Shown here in pieces: positions 38,801 to 50,600 of a stretch of DNA of 64,000 bases. Numbering within the stretch: the first letter of the stretch is position 1; each line of letters starts with the position of its first letter. Under the pieces are notes generated by a model. It did not search any database. It was not told where the DNA came from and worked only from the letters and a program-made list of their open reading frames with translations. This stretch comes from Parachlorella kessleri (taxonomy: Eukaryota; Chlorophyta; Trebouxiophyceae; Chlorellales; Chlorellaceae). The stretch covers positions 1 to 64,000 of the forward strand of contig BBXU01000808.1 in NCBI GenBank assembly GCA_001598975.1, in the 5' to 3' direction. The position numbers were made by a program, and so were the translations under genes.

Positions 38801-40319
38801 GCTAGATTTAGGATTGTCCAAGTGCACCAGTGCCCTCTTCAATTGCGGATACTCTCTGCTAAGTGTGCAGGTGCACCAGACTCTCCAAGGATGCCCCTCA
38901 ACAATCACTCCCCAACCTGGGCGGGACCACAAGCCCAGCAACACCGCTCCTGACCAGTAACCTGGTCTACGCCTCATGCCAGCTCACCTGCATCAAACTG
39001 CTGGCGGCCTTCCAGGCGCAACACAGCCACGGCTCCAGTGGCAGATGCTGCAGTGACAAGTCCGGCCGGGCCCCTGCCTCCCCTGCCCCCAGCAGTGCCC
39101 AGCTGTACAATGGCTGTGCAGAAAGGCTCCTGGTCTGCAAAACCGTCGCCGACACCGCTGCTACTGCCGCTGTCAGCGCCAACGTTGCCTGGCCAGACCT
39201 CTCCGCACAGGAGCTGCTCTGGCGGCAGCACTGCCAGGAGCTGCACATCTACAGGTACATTCAGGGACTCGCCTTCCTCAAGATCCAATGCCCTGCAGCA
39301 GGCAGCAGGTGCGACCTACCTAGACTAACGGTTTCTCGCCACCACAGCTGGGCAACATCCGCCACCCCTCCGAGCCTTTCAACCCGCAGCACCACCCAGA
39401 CAAATCCACCCACAGCCTGTGGGCTGTGAGACCGACCAGTGGCAGCAACAGGAACACCAAGCATTGGTAGGCAATCAGCACCATGATGGATTACCTGTCT
39501 GGTGCCTGAATTTGGAACAGCCTCACTTCCCCTGCTTCGTGCCCTGTCAGCAGCAGAGTGGCATTCCTTGCCAGCCTGTAGGACGCAACTGCGGTAACGG
39601 CGCCATTGCTCCCTGCATAAGGATGACGGTAACAGAACAGCTTTTGCTTGCATCACGAACTCCTCAGCCTAGGATGTCTTCCCATGACTTGTCAGCATCA
39701 CAGCATGCACGCCGACCTCCGCAACCACACAGTCCAACGTGGAAGGCCACCAGAGCTTGTCTGACGGCCAGCTCGACTGGGGTGGCTTGGAAGGCAAGAG
39801 CACCGCACTTTACCATCATGACCTCTGGATGGTATACAACCATTTCGGGGTTTTGGAGCCACTGATCGCAAGGCAACAACCAGCCGGCTTGGCGCTACGC
39901 TGCAACACAAAATTAGGTCAGTCTAGAACCACGCTGCGTACCTGTGGGAAAGCTGCCCAGCAGGGCACCATCAGTGGCCAGCACATGCAGCGTGCCAGCC
40001 TGGTCCCCCAACACAAGCAGCTTTGGCGCCCTAGGGTTGGCCTCAGGGAGGAAGTAGGCTGCAGTCACTGGGTGGTCCGCCTGTACCGCAGCTAGCAGTG
40101 TGGCATGGTCCTGCCACTGCACCCGCCGCTGGTAGAGGGGCTTGATAGGGGCTGCTGCCGACAGTCCAAAGCCTGCACGGCAGCCGGCCCTGTGCATTTT
40201 CAGACGGCTTGTAAAGAGTTGGGAGGCTTTTTGGCATAGAGAGTAGGCGGCGGCTACCACTCACCAGTGCTGCAGAGAAGCAGAAGAGTCAGCAGGCTAT
40301 GGAGCCTGGTCAACAGCAT
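35808..40319 (-). CDS. Type I membrane protein with probable beta-propeller ectodomain, family not recognised
   Basis: The ATG at 40319 starts the signal peptide MLLTRLHSLLTLLLLCST. The next exons read as repeated short beta-strand blocks of propeller type: KLLVLGDQAGTLHVLATDGALLGS (about 40100-39950), ATLLLTGHEAGEVRLF-like (near 39560), TAASATGAVAVLRLEGRQQ (near 39030), AAFAVTDTGRLVALAL (near 38520), KGYLLMSTSSHLAVYNL (near 38020) and VASCGGDLVALAFGGGVLAVYSS (near 37480). A Ser/Ala/Gln-rich low-complexity part lies between them. Near the C-terminus is one membrane segment, QPMAIVGVAGIVLYRAR (37130-37080), followed by a basic and then acidic cytosolic tail. The last exon (about 36590-35808) is Ala/Arg-rich and acidic (DDSSEEEGEDEVDWD) and ends RRHYDLHE. 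The phase across the intron at 36950-36590 agrees. The topology is clear; I do not recognise the family or function. It resembles plant single-pass propeller proteins in layout only. Confidence 0.7.
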
Positions 40320-40782
40320 CTCTTAGAACTGGGCATGTATCGAAGGGTTGGTTTGCGAGCCGGTCTGATGTACTACCGGTATCCGATGGTCTGCAGTATA
40401 GCTTGCTGCTATATGTTAGGAGGAGAAGATCAAACCGCTGATCACATGTGGTTCTTGGAACAGAAGCATACAGATAAGAATAATGCAAATTTATATAGGT
40501 AAAATAAACGGTCCTGCAGGTTTGCGACTATGAACTCAATGAACGGGCATGAGAACCTGCAGGAAAGGGGGAACACTGCTTGTTCTGGCATCTCGTGAGC
40601 TTGCTGGAACGCTTGTCTTCTTTCTTTGAGTTGCTTATTGTAACTGGCTTGTACCATCCTCCCAAAGGCGTGCCCTTACTTTAGCTGCACCCGACGTGTC
40701 TGGGAAACTCGCACCGTGTGGCCAGCTTTCTTAAGCGTTACCCGTCTGATCAGGCTGCTGCGGACCACAGACCAGCGCTGAC
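40320..40782. promoter_or_regulatory. Divergent promoter between the type I membrane protein and Rab5 genes
   Basis: 463 bases between the two start codons. An AT-rich patch near 40485-40508 (TTTATATAGGTAAAATAAA) may serve as a TATA-like element for one of the two genes. No exon recognised. Confidence 0.4.
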
Positions 40783-42810
40783 ATGGAGGTGCTGCAGCAG
40801 TCCAAGCTGGTGCTCCTTGGAGAGATGGGTTGCGGGAAGACCAGCATCGTGAGTTGACAGGCTTGCTTGCGCTGCGCCTCTCGCCCGCACTGTCGCGTCG
40901 GAGGGTATCCAAGCTATTCAGGCGCCTTTGCAGCAGCTAAGGGCTTGAAAGTGGTGAAGCTCCTGGCGTGGAAGGGGCAGACCTCGTAGCAACTTGGTGC
41001 TGCGGTGGCTCGCTGTTATTGAAGTTGTGGCGTCCCACATGTGGAAAGCTGTGGTGGGCAGTCCCCTTGCAGCTGCAGAGGCTGAGCTCTATGTTTCTTT
41101 TTGGTGGGTTGCAGGTGCAACGGTAAGGAAAGATGGTGCCCAGCCTCCAACTCACGGAGTTTACCTAGGTTTTGTTATTGCTGCCATCTCGGCTGATAAG
41201 CGTGCAGCGTCCGTGGCATGCTTGCTGTCGCATTGTTGCACCCAGTTTCGAGGCAATTTTCAGGTTTCGCTTGGCAGGTTTGTCCGCTCACAGTTCACAG
41301 AGAACCAAGAGTCTACAATTGGAGCGTCATTTTTCACAAAAACGCTACCAGAGAAGCATGTCAAGTTTGAGATATGGTGAGTATTTGGACTTGGCTGCTG
41401 CAAAGCAGGGCCTGTGACCTGTGGAACCTGTGTTTTGGCTTTTTTGAAGGGAGGCAGGGGCCTTGGCTGTGCCGTGTTCGGATGTCACGAATATAAAGGG
41501 TGGCATGTTGACCTGCGCATGATTGCAAGGTGGTTTCATAGGGTCTCTTGAGCAGTGGCTGGCATTTGCCAAGATGTTCCACTCGCCGTGTGCATCAACG
41601 GTCTGGGGCACAACGTTGTGGTTGAGGTCTGGCTATGCCTGACAACATGCTCACACCCTCGTATCCTCTCAGCTTCTGCTCACGGTCTTAAGCTGCGGCC
41701 TGCCATCACCCCTGTGCAGGGACACTGCGGGGCAGGAGCGCTACCACTCCCTGGCCCCCATGTATTACCGCGGTGCTGCTGCTGCGATAGTTGTGTTTGA
41801 TGTGACGCACCCGTCCAGCTTTGAGCGCGCCAAGAAGTGGGTGTGGGAGCTGCGGCAGAACGTGCAGGTGAGTGAGCAAGGGAGGGGCGGGAGGGACCCA
41901 ACAAGCCATGCGACTGGCAGCGGCCTTTTCACAGCCCTTGATGGCGTGGCAGTGGTCCTCCAATACCAGGCCTTCGGATCAGGATGGACTAGCTAGCAGT
42001 GCCAGGGTCGAAGTTTGTGTAGACCTGTTGAGGTTCATGCTGCCATGCTGGGCCGCAGCATTGTTGTACTAGGGAGAAGTTTAGATTGTGCTCGTTCTCG
42101 CTGCTGTCACACCTGTTACTTGGTGCCCTGCTGCAGAACCCCAACCTGATCATCGCGCTGGTGGGCAACAAGGTGGACTTGGCGGAGAGCCGGCAGGTGT
42201 CGGAGGCAGATGCCAGGGGCTATGCTAGCGAGGGGGGCCTGCTGTACTTTGAGACCTCGGCTAAGAACAACATCAACGTGACACAGCTGTTTGAGGAGGT
42301 AGCAGACAAGTGAGTGACGGATGAAGGCTACTGCATCTTCGCTGGTCTTTGGGTAGGTGTGTGGCATGTGCATGATCCATCTTAGCTGCGAGGGTGGGCG
42401 GAGTGGTGGGTTAGGGAGAAAGTAGGGGGAGGTGTGAACAGCTTTGCTTTTGGGTGCTAAGACTGCTAAGCGTTGCGGCTGTAGGTTAGTGGCTTGTGGG
42501 GCGGGTTGCAGCCCTCATGGCTGGAGGTTCCTCTAGCTGCAGGGTCTCCTGCAGGTGTCTCGGCCCTCCCTCGGAGCCCCTGGCCCTGTGCACAGGTGGC
42601 CATGGGCCCTCACGGCAGTGCCTGGTGCAGAAGCTCAGGACCTTTGCAGAGACCTCTACTGTAGATGTTGTGGGGGGGTGAAGGCTGGGCAATTCCTGGC
42701 TGTTGCCATGCAGGCTGCCCAAGCAGGCAGCAGCAGTTCAGCCGGTTAGCGGGGGAATCACACTCAGCGAGCAGCCCGCGGTGCAGCAGAGAAAGTCCAG
42801 CTGCTGCTGA
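40783..42810 (+). CDS. RAB5: Rab5/RabF-type small GTPase
   Basis: Early-endosomal GTPase that controls vesicle docking and fusion. Five exons with consistent phases: 40783-40848, 41264-41376, 41720-41867, 42137-42309, 42714-42810; 198 residues. All G motifs are present: P-loop GEMGCGKT, switch [32 protein letters not shown] (G3 and the Rab5-type switch II), GNKVDL (G4) and ETSAK (G5). The C-terminus KSSCC is a double-geranylgeranylation signal of Rab5/RabF2 type. Effector and switch sequences match Rab5 rather than Rab7 or Rab11. Odd point: the read exon 1/2 join gives TSIVSLGRFV, two residues longer than the usual SSLVLRFV helix. Either a true insertion or a mis-placed splice site explains this. 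Confidence 0.93.
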
Positions 42811-43802
42811 GCTGCGCGAGGGGTGGCCGGATTGCCTGGGGGGGTGGGTGCCTGGTGCACTCGCGGCGCCCAGAGCGCCCGTTAAGATGGCAGGCCAAGC
42901 ATGTCGCCGGGTCGAGAGGGCGGGCGTAGTGACGTCGCCGGGTGGTCCTTGCAGCCTGTCTAGTCTAACTTTGGGCGCAGCATGGGCGGCATTTGCGGCC
43001 CACAAAGTTGCTGGAGCAAGGGCAGCCATCATGTGGCAGCCCTGGTAGCCGTTCAGGGGGCAGCAGACGAGGGCATGTATGGGTGCCTCGATAGTGCCTG
43101 CATCGGGTTGGGTTATAACTGTTGCCAGGTGTCGGTGTGTGCCGAGGGCGGACAGGGCTTTGTGCAATTTCTGCGCTGGGTGCTTGCCTGAAGGTCTTTA
43201 AAGGTCCCCCCTGTTAGCCGATATGGCTGTCATGCTAGACCGCTCCTTCAGCCACTTGGCGACTGGGGGTGCTTCTTGGGTATAAGGTGACAGAAGGAGG
43301 TAGTGCAAAGTTCAGGTTTGCTAGCTTGGGTCTGCTAGCTTGGGTCTGGCAGAACGGCGTGCAGGGCTCTGCATGGTAGCAGGGCAGGCTTCGTGGGTAT
43401 ATACTTGGGGCTGGTGCTTTCCTTTTGTAATGCATGTTTTGTAAGGTCTGGGGCTTAGAAGATGTGGTAGCTGTCCTTCTCAGCAGGGCGTGGTGCAAGT
43501 GTTGCTTTGCCGGCCCGCTGCTGAATATGTGCGTTAGTGTACATTAGCATGCGATGCGCAGACCACATTTGATAGCCTTTCTCATTTGAACATGCAAAGA
43601 CTTCCCTGGGGTTTGGGTTCTGGCCCTATGTATAGATAAACGCTTTGTGTAAGTTCCACGTATCTGACGGCTCAGGTGATTGTGCACTGGCCGTTCTGTG
43701 GTCGCACACACAGCCCGGCCTTTGCAAATTCCAGTGTGGGTGACCTTTTCTCTGGGAAAACCTGCAGCACAGCCTTACCATCAAGGGGAACTTCAACAGT
43801 AG
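42811..43802. other. Convergent 3' region (Rab5 / exonuclease)
   Basis: Nearly 1 kb without recognisable exons. TGTAA motifs at 43426-43430 and 43440-43444 are candidate Rab5 poly(A) signals. A 14-base unit (GCTAGCTTGGGTCT) is tandemly repeated near 43320-43350. Confidence 0.35.
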
Positions 43803-46800
43803 TTACGGCAGGGCCGCCAGGCGGTCTAGGTGCCGCTGCAGCGGCTGCAGGAGCGACTTGAATTCCAGCCACTCAAATTCCCTGACAGCAGCTGCCCTGT
43901 CCTCCTCGCCCACCCCCCTGAGCCGCCAGTGCTCTGGGGGGAGCCCTGCTAGGGGCAGGTCGTCTAAATTGGTTCTGATAGTGGCCATGGCGAGGCAGTC
44001 CTGGGCCTGCTGGGCGGCCCCTGGGGCTGTGAGGGCTTCGCGGGCCGGCTTGCGTTTCACCTGCGGAATGGGGGAACGTGGAAGATGTGGGTAACTAGGG
44101 CTACGGCATGGCAAGGCAGCCGTGGCTTGCTGAATGGCCTCTTGGGCGTGCGTTTGACACCTGTTGGGAGTGAGAGTTGAAGTAGGCTGCTTGGAAGCAT
44201 CGTATGAGGCAGTGGTGGCTGCCTGTGTCCAACAGTCAAGATACTAGTCCTCGACCAAGGTTTCCAATCTCTTGCTGCAAATACAACGTGCTGCGCTAAA
44301 TGCAAGCAGGGACCCTGCCGTGACTGCACTTGATGATCTGGCCTGTGCAGTTGCATAATGTCAGACCTAGTCTGACAGCGTAGCGCCACTTAACCATGCT
44401 GCCATGAGTTCCCTTCATATGGGGCTACCAAAGGGTCGGCCTGTACCGTGCCAGTCACATCAATGCACCTGTGCCTTTTGCCAAGCCACATACGAAACCC
44501 CGAGAGGATGATCACATTATAGAGAAACCATGCCACCACTGCTCTCACGCCTCGCTGTGCTCTCACCTGCTCTGCGCTCTCCAGCAGTCCCTGCATGCTG
44601 CCAAACTGCTGCAGCAGGGCCATGGCGGTCTTCTCCCCGATGTTCGGCAGCCCGGGTATGCTGTCCGCCGAATCCCCGGCCAGTGCGAGAACCTCGGCAT
44701 ACTGAGCGGGTGCAAGGCCGCCATAGTCCTGCAGTACAACGGGATGTTGGTGTAATCACTGCACCTCAAATGGCAGCACATCTACACTGAACGGTGGGCC
44801 CCAGGCAGGGCCAACGCTTGAGCATACTCAGCAGGAGAGGGCCCAACACCCCTGCCCTCAAACTAGGCAGTCCATCTCATATGCTGGGCGCATTGCAGGC
44901 AGGGCGGGCGGGGAAATGAAAGAGGAATCATCGCGCCACCTACCCTGGCAAAGTCCTGGTGGGTGTACGGTGGCAGTAGGTACTTGGCCTTGCCGGTTGT
45001 CTTGGTGGGGATGCGCAGCAGCTCTAGGCCAGGTCGCAGCAGCTGCAGGAAATCCTTGTCGGGTGAGACGATGCCCACATGCAGGCCAGCCTGCTTGGAC
45101 AAAGAGGGGAGCACGCAGTTGACTCACACGGCTCATGCGCCTGGGCGACCTGCTGCTCACACTTGGTTCCAGCCAGCCATAGCACCAGCTACAATCTTGA
45201 CATGGACCACTGCGTGCCATGGTCACTGGGCAGGGGCAGGCATGCTATCACCCAGCCTACGGACCTGCAAAGGGATGGCTGGCTGCCACTGCCAGCAGGA
45301 ACGCGTGACACTCCCGAGTGCCGAGTGCTGCGGTGGGCACGCGCCACGCCAACAACCTGTCCTGGCTTGCATGCATGCAGCCTGCAAGCTGGCCTGAGAC
45401 ATCAGAGCGTACCAGACCAGCACTTTGAAGACCTGATGTGAGACAGCCACCCACCTCCACAGCCCGCAGGGCGAGCGTGCCAATCACGTCATCCGCCTCC
45501 CACCCGGCCTCCCTCACCACAGGGATGCCCAGCAGCGGCAGCAGCACCAGCAGGCGGTTGGCTGCAGCCGACACCTGGGGGGGGCACGCCTCGCGCTGAC
45601 CCTTGTAGCCGCTGCTAATCTCGTGCCTGGATGGTAACGGGTGGTGGATAGGACATGAAGCCCTTGTGTCACAGTATCTGAAGGGGCCTCCTGCTGGAGC
45701 TTGCAAGAGTGGGCTCTCTGAGTTGTGCTCAGGGGTAGCAGGCGCTGGCGGAGCGTAAGGGTCCACCACACTTGCAGCACCTTCACGGGGCGAGCATGGA
45801 GTCTCTATCAGGCCCTAAACCTCTCCTTAGCCAATGCGGCAGCTTGACCATTGCGGACAATGTCACTTGGTAACACCAGCGCCATGTACAGGCAAGTCTC
45901 GCATAGCACATACCTAAACGTTGGGCCACCAGAGTCCAAGACCACCACAAGGTGTGAGGGAGGCGCAGGGGCTTCAAGTATGCCAAAGAGGCTTTTGAAG
46001 AAGCGGAAGAGCACTGCACCCAACGAAACAGCGGACAGCAGCTGAATGCTCTCCCTTTGGAGTCATATCTGCGCATATGAAAGCGTGCAGCACTGCATAA
46101 CTTGCAGCCTTCCGAGGTCAGGCATTTGCGGCCTGTCATTCCCTGGCCATGCCTAAATAATCAATCGGTCATGTGGCCACCTGATTCTGCTGCAGGGATG
46201 ACTCTAGAGTCCCTTGCCCACCACAGTAAGCAAGGTATCCATTTAGGGTGGCAGGCAATGCGATCAGAGAGGAGGTACGGGTATACTGGGTTGACAGGGA
46301 TCTATGCAGTTATGTTCTATCAAGCAAGGGATTCCCTAATCACCTGAGGTGTCCTCCCCATGCGAGTTTGACAAGCGGCCCGATGGGCCGAACGACGCGT
46401 GGTGGGCGCGGTACAGCAGCGCCATGGCATCCAGTACCAGCATGCGTGCGTGCGGGTGTAGAGCGGAATCAAGTTGCTGTGAACTGCTGTGCGTGGCGAG
46501 TGAGGCCACACTACTGCCGCCATGACTGTCACCAGGAGCAGAGTGCCCGGGGTCTGCCTGCGTCAGGACAGTGCCTGGCTCGGGCTCTCCCTCGCCTACA
46601 CCCTGCCCGCCACTGCCGCTGCTGTTGCTGCGGGCCCTGCCCCCGCCGCGCTGGCCGGCAGGATGCACGAGACCCTGATCCTGCCAAGCTGACCTTCTTT
46701 TGGACTTGATCCCTGTTGGCGGTTGCAGCAGCTCTTGTGCCACCTTGCCTTGAGCACTTCGGTGGACGTCAGGGGACCCCCCGCCTGAGCAGGCTGAGGT

Positions 46801-47031
46801 GGCCACCCCTCGCTGCAGGCGGCTACTTGCTGTCAGCTGCTGTACCCCTGTGCATACGCCTTGGCTTGGCCGTTCCGTCTCACACAGTGCCACTGGAACC
46901 TTTCTTGCTCTTCTATTGGCCCCGCAAGTGACCATCTTGAGCAGCGGGGGGCATGAGGACGTAGTGACTGACACAGCAAGCCGGCGCCAGGTGCGCGACA
47001 AGGCCCGCGATACAACACGCGTTGACAGCAT
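43803..47031 (-). CDS. 5'-3' exonuclease (PolA-N type), probably organellar
   Basis: Flap/5'-3' exonuclease domain as found at the N-terminus of bacterial DNA polymerase I. In plants it is a separate nuclear-coded enzyme of chloroplast and mitochondrion, used for primer removal and repair. The ATG at 47031 starts MLSTRVVSRALSRTWRRLAVS, basic and Ser/Arg-rich like a transit peptide. A low-complexity stretch of about 170 residues follows. Catalytic motifs in order: LVLDAMALLYRAHHA (end of exon 1), FKSLFGILE and VVVLDSGGPTFR (about 46020-45910), GWEADDVIGTLA (near 45510), VGIVSPDKDFLQLL (near 45060), and the helix-hairpin-helix GDSADSIPGLPNIGEKTA (about 44690-44630). The last exon (about 44060-43803) is helical and ends LDRLAALP. 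Acidic metal-binding residues are all present. Organelle targeting is inferred. The third SINE-like repeat sits in the intron at 44566-44060. Confidence 0.88.
44361..44458 (-). repeat. SINE-like dispersed repeat, copy 3 (diverged, 5'-truncated)
   Basis: On the minus strand it reads GGCAGCATGGTTAAGTGGCG CTACGCTGTCAGACTAGGTCTGAC, matching the 3' ~95 bases of copies 1 and 2 with many changes. The end again carries pentanucleotide-like CAGAC/TAGAC units. It lies in sense orientation in an exonuclease intron. Confidence 0.6.
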
Positions 47032-47680
47032 GAGGGCTTTTAACGGAACCTAGGTTGCAGCATGGGTTGCAGCCATAAGGTACTGCAACATCAGAAATGA
47101 TCATGCACCAGGATATCAGTTCATAGCATGCTTGGAGGTTGTTCTCCTCCTCTATGGTCCGCTGAAGAAGCATCACCGGCAGCGTTTAGTCACATTCATT
47201 ACAGGAGGCGCGGGCGTCGTCATCGTCAGCCGCTGCGGGACCTGTGGGACAGTCGTTGCAGTAAGTTGCGGGATAGAAAGGACCACACCGCCCCAAAAAC
47301 ATTACGAAATAACGCCCTCCCAGCTTTAGGTGCGAATCGAATGACAGCCTGCGAGTCATGACGCGCCGCCGAGGTCAGCCGCCAAGGAATATCGGACGCA
47401 AATGATGCTGGAGACGTTGCTAGAGAGAATCAGGGACGTGCACCATCTTGTAATCAAGGATCTCAGGCCCCAGGTGAAGGGGTAGTGGTTGCATTGGCCT
47501 TATAGACATAGACACTTCCTGACGCCCGGCGCACGCCCCCCACACACCAGTGCACGCATCCTGCTCAGGGCATCCATGGCGTGTGCTTAACATGGAGATG
47601 GTCATCTCATCCGTGCAATATTCCGAGAACACCTAGCAAGCCCGGGTTTGTTCCGGTTGATAGCGGCCTGTCGGTCAAGG
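47032..47680. promoter_or_regulatory. Divergent promoter between the exonuclease and ferroxidase genes
   Basis: 649 bases between start codons. FOX1-type genes are induced by iron starvation in Chlamydomonas, so iron-responsive elements would be expected here; I could not identify one with confidence. The short frames inside (47128-47360) have no recognisable motif. Confidence 0.4.
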
Positions 47681-50600
47681 ATGCATGCCGCACTGGTCGC
47701 GATTGCCTTTGTGCTGTTAGCCGCTGCAAACCCAGCAGCAGCCAGCCCTGATGATGGGTCCAGCCAAGGGCAGAATCATGTCTGGTATATTGCGGCTGAG
47801 GAGACTCTCTGGGACTATGCCCCAGGGGGCAAGAACTTGTGCTTCCGGCATCAAAAGGGTCACAGCCATGACGAAGAGGAGCACCAAGACACTGATGACA
47901 CAGAAGACTTGCTGTGGGTCAACAAAGGGTTAGGCAGATTCCTGAAGAAGGCTGTCTATGTGCAGTATACCAACGACTCATTTCAGGTAAGGGCTGTGCC
48001 ACACCCAGGTGAATTGCATCTTGGGGACACCCCGCACCAATGTGCTGCATCTATGGTGATTCAAGCAGCCTTGAAGAGTTTGTTCGAGTCCTTCAACCCA
48101 GTACCGTTGCAGGAAGTTATCCCCAAGCCACAAGAGTTCAACCATACTGGGCTGCTGGGTAAGCAACCCTTACTGTCAAGGAGGAGGTGCCACCCGCATT
48201 GACAGCAGTCGGGTTCCTGCGCAGCCGCATGAAAACTGTGCAAGGCCTTTAGTTAATACGGCCTGGTTGTAGCAGCTGCACAGCCACAGTGTGCATTGCT
48301 GCTGTGCTCGCATGCTTGAGCTTGGCAGCTTCCTCGCCTCTCAGTTGGTAGCAAATGTGCATGTCTTAATTCTCCTGCGCTGTGCCCTGCTGCGGTGCAG
48401 GCCCCATCCTGAGGGCTCGTGTGGGAGATACCATTACAGTCATCTTCCGCAACAAGCTGCCCTTCCCGGTGAACCTTGAGCCCACTGGCCTGCAGCCCAA
48501 CATTGCCCCGGAAGCCAATGGCGCTGCAGCGTTTGCACCGGCTGCTGCTCCCAACGAAACTCTCACCTACACGTGGCTGGTCCCCGAGGATGCTGGGCCG
48601 TCTGATGGGGATCCCAACTACAAGCTGTGGCTGTACAGGTGACCATGGGAGCGAACAGGCGGGAAGCTGCTCATGATGAAGCGCATGTGCAGCATTGTGG
48701 CTGTGGGATGGACCAGGGTGTGACAGCCAGGAAAGTGTAAAAGGCTGGCTGCTGGAAGTGTTTGCCAGCCGCCCCAGGTGCCAGCCTGACGTGGCTTAGC
48801 GTCCTCGCCTTGTGACCCTGCTGCTGTACCTGTGAGCAAAATGTGAAGATGAAAGCCTCCCAAAAGGATAGGCCTCACGTCAGCCACCAAATCCCTGTGC
48901 TTCTCCTCCTGCAGCTCCGGCGTTGACCCCGTGGCCCACGACGTTGCCGGCCTGGTTGGCGGCTTCCTCATCGGGCGCAACGCCTCCGCCCAGGCGGCAG
49001 CCGAGGCCGCCTCGACCCTTGCCCCGGAGGCGGACTACGACGTCATCATGCTGCTCATGGTGTGTCATGCTGTGCATGCGTTGTGGCATGGCATGCATGG
49101 GTAGATGCACCACCTGGCGTGCTTGCATCCAAGCAAGCTTGAGAGTGCAACGCCACCATGCCTCCTTTCACGCCGGGGTCGGGGCCTGTACAATGCAGAA
49201 TGCTTGCACAACCGTGCCATGATGGTTTCCCTGCGGCTGACAAGCCTGTGCAAAAGCAGGTACCCCAGGATGTTACTCATCTCCTTCATTGCTAGGCCTT
49301 GGGGAGCTGGTGCTTTGTCATGGCATGCTCACACCCACATTGGCCCGGCTCACATCCCTTATGCCAACTCTTTGTGCGTCCCAACTCCCGCAGATCATGG
49401 ACGAGAACAAGTCGCCCTTCTACTCCGACAACCTGGCAGGGCGGTCTGCAGACGACCTGAACGGCATCGACTCGGAGGAGGATCTAGAGGAATCCCTGCT
49501 GAAGCACTCCGTCAATGGCTACCTCTTCTGCAGCGGCCCCATGGCGGAGATGCAGCAGGGAGACAGGTGGGTAGGAGCACTGGCAGAGGTGTCCATGTCA
49601 GGGGGGCCTGGGCTCAGGCAGGGAAAAGCCGGTCTGTCTCCCAAGCTAGCTGGCATAAGGCTCAAGGCCCATGCAAGCCAACAGCATGCCCGTATGCCAA
49701 TTAGCACGACCAAGCAAGGCGCTTGCCTGGCTCCCAAGGACCTGGACTCCACAAGACCACACGCATGCTTGCCGCTGGGCTGAGCTGCAGGGCTTAGCAG
49801 GCAGGAGCAAGGGCAGGAACAGGGTGGCGTGTTATACCACCTGAAGGGCTACAGCGGGCGCCGTGGCTGACCAACCCTCAACCAGCCAGTATGTGTGTGA
49901 CAGACGAGACCAAGCCCCTGCCTCTCTACCGGGCTGCAGGGTGAGGTGGCACGTGGCTACCCTGGGCACCGAGACAGACCTGCACAACGCGCACGTGCAC
50001 GGCAACACCTTCTCGCAGCGTGGCCTCCGCGACGACCAGCTGAAGCTCATTGCCGGCTCGGTGCAGTCGGTGGTCATGGATGCCGACAACGCAGCCATCT
50101 GGTGGATGCACTGCCACGTGAGTGGGCGTGTCGTGCTCCCCGGTGTGTTTTTGTAGAGTTTGGTACCTTAATGGTAGGACCTGATATGCATAGGGATGGA
50201 GTGCTAGGAGAGTGTCACCACAGGTGGGTTTCGATTATTAACTTCTTTTTAGATGGAAAATACCTAAAGGCATGCTTCTACATCGCCGCTGACTGTGCAT
50301 GCTGTCAGCTCACGTGGGGTTCGGTCCCAAAGGTGTCAAGGGAATAGAGGGGAGCTGGTGTGGCGATCAAGCTATCAATGGGATCAATAAGACTGCTGCA
50401 GCATTGGGAATCTTAACTCTTCGGCAGCCTCACAGCCCCCCCCAAATCCCTACGGCGGTTGCAACCGGTGTGGTCCGCATACCCGACCCATCACCCAGCA
50501 CAGTAAATTAAGGGTCTGCCGTCTTGCAAAAGTATGACTGGCACCTCACAACATGCCGCCCGCCTTTCTTGCAGGTGAACGACCACATCACCGCGGGCAT

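Noticed and set aside
37181..38977. Continuous 598-codon frame on the minus strand
   Set aside because: It reads through several introns of the type I membrane protein gene that happen to be open. Splice signals and composition change show that only parts are exons.
46620..47031. Long low-complexity first exon of the exonuclease as a separate protein
   Set aside because: The frame runs on without a break into the first catalytic motif, so it is the N-terminal extension of the same protein.
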